A stretch of DNA of 5,301 nt, taken from assembly GCA_003512585.1 (NCBI GenBank), contig DOQE01000063.1, forward strand, positions 199 through 5,499. The letters run 5' to 3'. The notes under the pieces were generated by a model, which saw only the letters and a list, made by a program, of their open reading frames with translations, searched no databases and was not told the origin of the DNA. Origin of the DNA: Bacillota bacterium (GTDB lineage Bacteria > Bacillota_I > Bacilli_A > RFN20 > CAG-826). Positions 1 through 5,301 of the stretch are shown here, one piece after another; within the stretch, counting starts at the first letter, position 1, and every line of letters begins with the position of its first letter. The translations under genes were made by a program, and so were the position numbers.

Positions 1-896
1 TTTTTTATATCTTCTTCTATGTTGTCTATTACGTCATGGATGTAGGGGAAGTCTTCTTTTTCATTGACTTCAACATGCAATGAAACAAATATTTTTGTCG
101 CGCCATAATTATGACAAATGACGTCATGTACCCCTTTCACTTCTTTATACCTTAATACTTCATTAACTATTTTTTGAACATATTTTTTATCCGTTGCTTC
201 CCCAATTAAGGGATTGCTAGTTTCTTTTATCATCATAAAACCGGAATAGAGAATAAACAAAGAAACGGCTACACCCATATACGAATCTAGATAAGGGAAA
301 TTTAAACAAAAACTTATTATGGCTCCTATTCCTAACAATGAAGAGGCTATGGCGTCTGATAATGAATCTAGATAGGTGGCTTTTAAAGAAGGGGAGGCAA
401 TTGCTTTTCCTAGCCCATAATTAACATAGCCTTGAAATAGCTTTATCAAGGAAGAGGCAAATAAAACGATGATGGAGGAAATTTCATAAATCACCTCATC
501 TTGATTTATTATTCCTTTTATTGAAGTTACCAATAATTCAATTCCGGCCGTTACAACAAATACCGAGACTATTAGTCCAGAAATATATTCAATTCTTTGA
601 TGGCCGAAGGGGTGGTCTTTATCGGCTGGTTTTAAAGACATTTTAAAGCCAATTAAGGTTACTAGGTTCGATGCCAAATCGCCTAAATTATTGATGGCAT
701 CACCTAAAAGGGCCAATGGGATTATCCAATTATTCTTGCTCGCGCCATATAAGGCTATTCCAAATTTTAATAAAACAAGCAAGAGGTTTGTGATAATTCC
801 AAATACGGCTGCAAGTTTTCCATGTTTCCCTCTAATTAAAGAATTATCAACGTCTTGATAGTTTTTAATGAATAATTTTCTTAATAAAGTAACCAT
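1..896 (-). CDS. Cation diffusion facilitator (CDF) metal efflux transporter, MntE-like, 3' end cut by window edge
   Basis: An open frame of 298 visible codons runs off the left edge without a stop. CDF proteins export divalent metals (Mn, Zn, Fe, Co) across the cytoplasmic membrane by proton antiport, as dimers with a cytoplasmic C-terminal domain. About six hydrophobic segments are visible, near residues 28-50, 58-83, 103-125, 138-158, 180-200 and 205-224. The transport site reads N69-x3-D73 in segment 2 (GDAINNLGD) and D177-x3-D181 in segment 5 (LDSLSD). The signature DKDHPFGHQRIEY starts at residue 92, with the D92-x2-H95-x3-H99 pattern of YiiP site B. The C-terminal metal-binding domain starts near residue 233 and shows H257, H262, H274 and H287; the last expected ligands lie outside the window. 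The ATG is fixed by an in-frame TAA directly before it, but no Shine-Dalgarno sequence is visible. It lies 29 bp after the SNF2 gene. The family is certain; manganese as substrate is inferred only from the N-D/D-D pattern. Confidence 0.94.
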   Translation of the reverse strand, partial: MVTLLRKLFIKNYQDVDNSLIRGKHGKLAAVFGIITNLLLVLLKFGIALYGASKNNWIIPLALLGDAINNLGDLASNLVTLIGFKMSLKPADKDHPFGHQRIEYISGLIVSVFVVTAGIELLVTSIKGIINQDEVIYEISSIIVLFASSLIKLFQGYVNYGLGKAIASPSLKATYLDSLSDAIASSLLGIGAIISFCLNFPYLDSYMGVAVSLFILYSGFMMIKETSNPLIGEATDKKYVQKIVNEVLRYKEVKGVHDVICHNYGATKIFVSLHVEVNEKEDFPYIHDVIDNIEEDIK

Positions 897-910
897 TTAA
901 TTAGTTTATC

Positions 911-920
911 ACAATATTGT
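911..920. repeat. 10-bp perfect palindrome in the SNF2-CDF gap (possible operator)
   Basis: ACAATATTGT is a perfect inverted repeat. It lies wholly inside the 29-bp gap between the SNF2 stop and the CDF start, and ends 14 bases before the CDF ATG. An operator or RNA-processing site is possible, since metal exporters are often metal-regulated. However, 10-bp palindromes are expected several times by chance in 5 kb of AT-rich DNA, and I see no convincing -35/-10 pair around it. The flanking bases do not extend the symmetry. Confidence 0.25.
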
Positions 921-925
921 CTTGC

Positions 926-3900
926 TTATGAAAGAAGATATTTTATGTCGTCTTTGCTTAGCTTTGCGATGCCTTCATCCCCTTCTTTTATTAAAGAAGT
1001 TGCAATGTCTTTTTTTAGCTCTTGAAGTTTTATTACTTTTTCTTCGATAGTATTAAAAGAAACTAACTTTAATACGGTCACGGGTCTAGTCTGCCCAATC
1101 CTATGAGCTCTATCTGTGGCTTGTTCTTCAGCCGCATTATTCCACCAGGGATCCAAATGTATGACATAATCTGCCCCATATAGATTTAGCCCTGTGCCTC
1201 CTGCTTTTAAAGAAACTAGCATTACTTTGATATCATCTTTATTGTTAAAAGATTCACTTAAGGCAATTCTTTCTTCTCCGTTAGTTGCCCCTTCAATTAT
1301 CGCAGTAGCTATACCGTGATCCCTTAAATAAGAAGAGAGGTGATGCAAGGCTTTTACAAAGCTAGAAAAGATTACAAATTTATGGCCGTTTTCTATTCCT
1401 TGGGTTAATACTTCTAAAATATATTGGAATTTCGATGGTTCAAAATTGGTATTTTCAAAGAATGCCGGTGCATCAGAACAAATGGTTCTAAGCCTTACTA
1501 AAGAAGCCAAAATTGAAGCTATATTTCCAGAATTCATATCTCTTCTAGCCCTTTCTAAATAGGCATCATAAATTTTTGCTTCTTCTTCCTCCATGGTAAT
1601 TGAAATATTTTCGATTGTTTTTGGAGGCAAATCTTTTAAAACGTCTTCTTTTTTTCTTCTTAAGTAGAATGGCTTTATTTTATTATATAGCTTATTGGCT
1701 TTTTCTTTTGAGGGGGCATAGCCATAAGTTCTTGCAAAATCATTTCTTTCTCCTAGATACCCTTCCATTAAGAAATCAAAAATTGAAAATAAGTCGATTG
1801 CTGAGTTTTCAACCGGAGTTCCTGTTAAGGCTAGTTTGTAAGTAGATTTAAGCGATTTTACCGCAAGAGTCTTTTTTGCGTTTGTATTTTTTATTGTTTG
1901 AGCTTCGTCTAAAACAGTCAAAAGAAACTGTATTTGCGTGAATTTTTCAATATCGTTTCTTAAAGAGTCATAAGAAATTATTGCTATAACTGTTTTCTCT
2001 TCTTTTAAAGAAGATAATAATTTAACCCTATTTTCTATCGATCCGGAAATGACCATGCTAGGTAATGACGGGGCCCATTTTTCTATTTCTTTTTTCCAGT
2101 TATAGGTAACTGATTTTGGGCAAACTATAAGAATTGGTCCTTTTTCTTTTAGAGTCGAGATAAAGGCTATTGTTTGCAATGTCTTTCCTAACCCCATGTC
2201 ATCAGCAAGTAAGCCTGGCAAATGGTATTTATTTAAACTAGAGAGCCATTTTACTCCATCTAGTTGGTATGACCTTAATTTGTTTTGCAAAAACGAAGGC
2301 AAGTTTATATTTGCTTCTTTAAAATGAGAGATATCATTTACAAATGAAGACAAGGATGAATCTAAATCCACTTCGATCCCTTCTTCGCTTTGTAACATGA
2401 AAGTCGTCCAAAATGGCAAATTATTTGACTGGTTATGGTCTCTATCGATATTTAAGGAATCGGCTACTTTGACAAAATTCTTCACCTCTTCGCTTTCTAA
2501 ATCGACAATTTTTCTATCTATTAATATGAATTTTCTTTTTTGCTTATAAGCCTCAAGTATGGAAAATAGTTCATCATCGCTAAATTCGGATGAAGACATG
2601 GATGCGTTTATCCATCCTTCTTTTAATAGAAGCTTTGTTCTTACTGTAGGGTTTGTTTTGGTTATATTCAATAAGTTATCGCTTAAAAATAGTTTGCAAT
2701 AACTGCCCAAATCTTTGTAAGAAGAAGTTAAAAATGCATACACGTATTCATTATCTTTAAGGTATCCATTTTCTAATCCATGTCTTTTTGTTAACTCTTC
2801 AATATAAGAATCATAGTAGGCTTTTGAAAATTCGCTTCCTAGGAAAGTATCTTTTTCAATTTCTTCGCCTTGATATTCGAATTTTGTTTTAAAAGATAAT
2901 GTATCTAAGGCCTTGATGTATTCAATATATAAATTGATTTGGTATTTACTATTTTCACCATTTATTTTCAAAGATTTTTCTTTTTTTATTTTATCTATGA
3001 CTAGATCTGCAACATATTCAAAATCTTTATCCGTTATTCCTTTTCTTCCGACAAAGGAAATTATTTTTTTGGCGTTTTCTGTTTTAAAAACATAAACATT
3101 AATAATTCTTTTGCTTTTTTCAATCGTGGATATTATTTTTTTGCTTTGAACAAATACGCTCTTTTTCTTTAGGTCAGGTATTGCCTTAGGTTTGCCATTT
3201 TCATTTATTTCTATTCTACCTTGTTCTAGATTTTCATTTATATAGTATGTTTTGCCATTGATTTTAATTGTTTCGCCTAGCAAATAAGGCAAGAGGCTTG
3301 CCATTTCTTTTTTTAATATGCCTTTATTGCTAGCAAAATTGTCGGCAGATAAATTAGCCGCGATTATATATGGCTGAATTTTGTTCATTACTTTTGAATA
3401 ATCAAGCGTTAATTCTTTTCCGCCTTTAACAATAGGTCTAGTAAATGAATTTAAAAATATATATGGAGATACACTAATTTGTTTTTCTAAATTAGAAGTC
3501 AGCAAGATAGTTACATTAGTTAGAAAATCAAATTCCTCTTCTTCGAAATAGACGCTTAGAATTATTGATTCAACTTTAAAAGACTCTCGAATGTGATTTT
3601 CCTCATTTTCTATTTCAAATAGAAAACTATTTCTTAAATCAAGTCTTCTTTTGTTTTCTTCTTTAGATAAATTCGCATATTTTAAAACAGATTCATCAAT
3701 ACTTTTATATAGGGATTTTAATTCGTCTAAAGTTTTATTATTTTCTTTTTCTAATAAATATAAATATAAGGCATATGTTTCATTAATAGATTCGGCTTGA
3801 TAATCAATTTCTCCATTGGAATTTACTTCTAAGTAAGCAAAAAAATCGTGCCCATTTACTTGTTTCGGGAAGCAATAATAAATAAATGAATCTTTTTCTT

Positions 3901-4033
3901 TGTTAAATCTATAAACAATTATTACTTCGCCAGATTTTAATTCTTCTAAGTATTTCTTTGTTTTTTCTTGACTAATGGCAAAGCTAGCTGAAGAGAACGA
4001 ATTCTGTTTTACTTTATTTATATACATATTCAT
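926..4033 (-). CDS. SNF2-family helicase-like ATPase (DEAD/DEAH-type DNA translocase)
   Basis: A complete 1035-residue Swi2/Snf2 protein. This family uses ATP to move along double-stranded DNA and remodel DNA-protein complexes; the bacterial substrate is mostly unknown. The two-lobed motor is intact: Q-like motif LRSYQLDGVKWL (586-597), Walker A DDMGLGKT (611-618), Ia around VCPKSVTYNW (637-646), Walker B DEAQ (709-712), III LTGTPVEN (736-743), IV FVIFSSF (886-892), V SLKAGGTGLNL (941-951) and VI QATDRAHRIGQ (971-981). Only about 50 residues follow motif VI, with no added nuclease or methylase. The roughly 575 residues before the motor are divergent; the region from about 200 to 570 sits where the bacterial SNF2-associated domain (SNF2_assoc) usually lies. 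The longest frame starts at 4033 (overlapping the upstream stop as ATGA), but Met3 at 4027 has the better ribosome-binding-site spacing and is my preferred start. The nearest named B. subtilis analogue is YwqA by role; I do not claim orthology. Confidence 0.97.
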   Translation of the reverse strand: MNMYINKVKQNSFSSASFAISQEKTKKYLEELKSGEVIIVYRFNKEKDSFIYYCFPKQVNGHDFFAYLEVNSNGEIDYQAESINETYALYLYLLEKENNKTLDELKSLYKSIDESVLKYANLSKEENKRRLDLRNSFLFEIENEENHIRESFKVESIILSVYFEEEEFDFLTNVTILLTSNLEKQISVSPYIFLNSFTRPIVKGGKELTLDYSKVMNKIQPYIIAANLSADNFASNKGILKKEMASLLPYLLGETIKINGKTYYINENLEQGRIEINENGKPKAIPDLKKKSVFVQSKKIISTIEKSKRIINVYVFKTENAKKIISFVGRKGITDKDFEYVADLVIDKIKKEKSLKINGENSKYQINLYIEYIKALDTLSFKTKFEYQGEEIEKDTFLGSEFSKAYYDSYIEELTKRHGLENGYLKDNEYVYAFLTSSYKDLGSYCKLFLSDNLLNITKTNPTVRTKLLLKEGWINASMSSSEFSDDELFSILEAYKQKRKFILIDRKIVDLESEEVKNFVKVADSLNIDRDHNQSNNLPFWTTFMLQSEEGIEVDLDSSLSSFVNDISHFKEANINLPSFLQNKLRSYQLDGVKWLSSLNKYHLPGLLADDMGLGKTLQTIAFISTLKEKGPILIVCPKSVTYNWKKEIEKWAPSLPSMVISGSIENRVKLLSSLKEEKTVIAIISYDSLRNDIEKFTQIQFLLTVLDEAQTIKNTNAKKTLAVKSLKSTYKLALTGTPVENSAIDLFSIFDFLMEGYLGERNDFARTYGYAPSKEKANKLYNKIKPFYLRRKKEDVLKDLPPKTIENISITMEEEEAKIYDAYLERARRDMNSGNIASILASLVRLRTICSDAPAFFENTNFEPSKFQYILEVLTQGIENGHKFVIFSSFVKALHHLSSYLRDHGIATAIIEGATNGEERIALSESFNNKDDIKVMLVSLKAGGTGLNLYGADYVIHLDPWWNNAAEEQATDRAHRIGQTRPVTVLKLVSFNTIEEKVIKLQELKKDIATSLIKEGDEGIAKLSKDDIKYLLS

Positions 4034-5301
4034 TCTCCATACTTTTCGTAACCAACTTTATCTAGTAATCCATAATGGTTTATTAGCTCAAAATAAATTG
4101 CTAAAGCATTTTGATTGCCTGCTATAGAGTTAAAGCATTTTTCATTAAGGATTAACTTTTTTGCTAAAGAAGCATCGATTTTGTTTAAACATAATAACCC
4201 TAAGGCTATTTCATCCGGCTTTTTAGTTTTTAAATTAAAATCTTTTTCTATTTTCTTAAACAAAAACCCACCTATCTTTAGGTAATATCCTTTGTCAATG
4301 CATTCTAATAATTCATAGATATTTTCAACACTGGTTTTCCTTAAATCTACCTCTAGATTTGGATAGATTAGTTTTGGGGTTGGATTGCCTTTATCAATAA
4401 TTTTGTTAATATTTGTATCAAATGTATTATTTTCTAATGTATCTTCGTTTTTTGAAAATGTTTTATAAAAAGTGATCCAAGATAAACTGTTTGAATTAGA
4501 CATTTTCAAAATGCATTGCAATGCTAATTTATGATCGATTTGATCGATTTTTTCTATGTCATTTTTACTTAAAAGAGTTGTTTCTATATTAGCTAAAAGT
4601 ATTTTTGCCAAGCATACGATTTTATTGTTCTCGTTTGATAAAAATATTTCATCTATCAATTCTATTTTTGATTTAGTCGATATGAACGAATAAAAGAGTC
4701 TTAAAAAATCTAATTTAATGTTGTTTGGTATTAAGTTTATATCAAAACAAGGCAAGCAATGGCTTGGCATTGTCAATTTTTGCTGCAAAATAGATTCTTT
4801 CTCTTTTAAAAATAATTTTATAAGTGCATCTTGAAGTATATCTTTTCTTTGGCTTGCTTTTAAAATGGAGTTAAAGAACCCAATCTTTATGTCATTTGCT
4901 TTATTTATTGAATCTAGTAATACATTTGTTGCTTTTTCTTTGTCATTAATGCAGGCAACAAGTCTATCAAAGAGTACTTCGGGTTCTTCGTAATAAGAAG
5001 AGTAATAGTTTTCTGTGTTTGTATATTTTTCTAATATCTTAAAAATTATTACACTTAATATGTCTTTGTTTTCCTCGCTTACGTTTTTCCATTGTTTTTC
5101 TAGTTCGTTAATGGCTGAACTTACATATGCTGTAGCAGAATAAGTGTTTGTTAAATATTTAAGAGTATCTTCTCCTCTAGTAATTAAGCCTTTTATTCTA
5201 AAGTCTTGGTTGTTCGCTGCCGTTTTGGTATTTCTATTTTTTTCTTCGTAGGCTAAAACTATGCAGGCCATATGTTTGCAAGGGTAGGGACAAGGGCAAG
5301 T
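4030..5301 (-). CDS. SWIM zinc finger protein, 5' end beyond window
   Basis: There are 423 visible residues and no start: the frame is open to the right edge. The first visible residues are TCPCPYPCKHMAC, a SWIM finger of the form C-x-C-x3-C-x-H, which binds one zinc ion and in this family mediates DNA or protein contacts. The hydrophobic stretch after CKH (MACIVLAY) matches the helix that closes the SWIM fold. The first Met in the window (ATG at 5271) lies directly after the last zinc ligand, so starting there would remove the domain; the real start must be upstream. The remaining 400 residues are Lys/Glu/Asn/Leu/Ile-rich and look largely helical, perhaps an alpha-solenoid, with no catalytic motif that I recognise. 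The gene ends in TGA, overlapping the first ATG of the SNF2 gene by 4 bp, so the two products are probably made together and may act as a complex. B. subtilis YwqB next to YwqA is the closest known arrangement. Confidence 0.9.
   Translation of the reverse strand, partial: TCPCPYPCKHMACIVLAYEEKNRNTKTAANNQDFRIKGLITRGEDTLKYLTNTYSATAYVSSAINELEKQWKNVSEENKDILSVIIFKILEKYTNTENYYSSYYEEPEVLFDRLVACINDKEKATNVLLDSINKANDIKIGFFNSILKASQRKDILQDALIKLFLKEKESILQQKLTMPSHCLPCFDINLIPNNIKLDFLRLFYSFISTKSKIELIDEIFLSNENNKIVCLAKILLANIETTLLSKNDIEKIDQIDHKLALQCILKMSNSNSLSWITFYKTFSKNEDTLENNTFDTNINKIIDKGNPTPKLIYPNLEVDLRKTSVENIYELLECIDKGYYLKIGGFLFKKIEKDFNLKTKKPDEIALGLLCLNKIDASLAKKLILNEKCFNSIAGNQNALAIYFELINHYGLLDKVGYEKYGE
4035..4038 (-). 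promoter_or_regulatory. Ribosome binding site of the SNF2 gene
   Basis: GGAG on the minus strand lies inside the last codons of the SWIM gene. It is only 1 base from the ATG at 4033 but 7 bases from the ATG at 4027. The 7-base spacing is normal for Bacillota and favours initiation at the second Met (TGA-AT-ATG), probably by coupled re-initiation after the SWIM stop. Confidence 0.6.
5272..5298 (-). other. SWIM zinc-binding motif (C-x-C-x3-C-x-H)
   Basis: The codons for CPCPYPCKH lie in frame with the downstream coding sequence. The four ligands are two Cys in CPC, the Cys of CKH and the His of CKH. The three-residue loop between the Cys pair and CKH is shorter than usual for the family. CKH followed by small and hydrophobic residues is the most typical part of a SWIM finger. 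Confidence 0.85.

Noticed and set aside
1600..1845. Plus-strand open frame of 81 codons, Leu/Phe-rich
   Set aside because: It lies antisense inside the conserved SNF2 motor region, and its composition is what the reverse of Lys/Glu-rich codons gives; no homology recognised.
2913..3095. Plus-strand open frame of 60 codons with hydrophobic segments
   Set aside because: It is antisense inside the SNF2 gene; the hydrophobicity is a by-product of reading AAA/GAA-rich sequence on the other strand.
4021..4032. Read-through of the SWIM gene TGA as Trp, extending four codons to a TAA
   Set aside because: Trp is always TGG elsewhere and the GGAG plus ATG at this junction explain it as a normal stop and restart.
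4513..4524. 12-bp perfect palindrome GCATTGCAATGC
   Set aside because: It is inside the SWIM gene coding sequence (ALQC region); about one such palindrome is expected by chance in a window this size.
4533..4550. Tandem 9-bp repeat GATCGATTT x2
   Set aside because: It is in frame and encodes a small IDQ-IDH repeat in the SWIM protein; two copies only, most likely local slippage with no regulatory meaning.
926..5301. Reading the SWIM-SNF2 pair as an antiphage defence system (SNF2 proteins occur in DISARM and related systems)
   Set aside because: No methylase, nuclease, phospholipase-type or other defence partner is in the window, the third gene is a metal transporter, and the pair resembles the widespread ywqB/ywqA arrangement. 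Wider context would be needed to reopen this.

Overview
The window comes from a low-G+C bacterium (about one third G+C by eye) that uses the standard bacterial genetic code. All 10 tryptophans I count in the three reading frames are TGG, and the upstream gene ends in TGA. This fits the Bacillota or a code-11 relative of the Mollicutes (for example an uncultured gut RF39- or Erysipelotrichales-like lineage) better than a code-4 Mycoplasma. The taxonomic placement is inference only.

All genes lie on the minus strand and are read from high to low coordinates. First is the 3' part of a SWIM zinc-finger protein gene, which enters from beyond the right edge. Its stop overlaps or abuts the start of a complete SNF2-family helicase-like ATPase gene. 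After a 29-bp gap comes a cation diffusion facilitator (CDF) metal transporter gene, which runs off the left edge. The tight spacing suggests one transcription unit. No RNA gene, insertion sequence, CRISPR array or clear terminator was found, and there is no gene-free stretch longer than 29 bp.

The SWIM and SNF2 products form a plausible functional pair. A SWIM finger (nucleic-acid or protein binding) next to a Swi2/Snf2 DNA translocase is a recurring bacterial arrangement: separate genes in Bacillus subtilis (ywqB/ywqA), and in many other Bacillota one polypeptide with an N-terminal SWIM finger. Here the finger is on its own protein, and the SNF2 protein carries at the expected N-terminal place a stretch that looks like a SWIM fold without zinc ligands. 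The CDF transporter has the Asn-Asp/Asp-Asp transport-site pattern of the MntE-like group and probably only shares the transcript.

The window is mostly ordinary housekeeping-type or lightly accessory sequence. The most interesting points are the split SWIM/SNF2 arrangement, the possible zinc-less SWIM relic, and the fact that the first in-window Met of the upstream gene lies inside the zinc finger and so cannot be its start.
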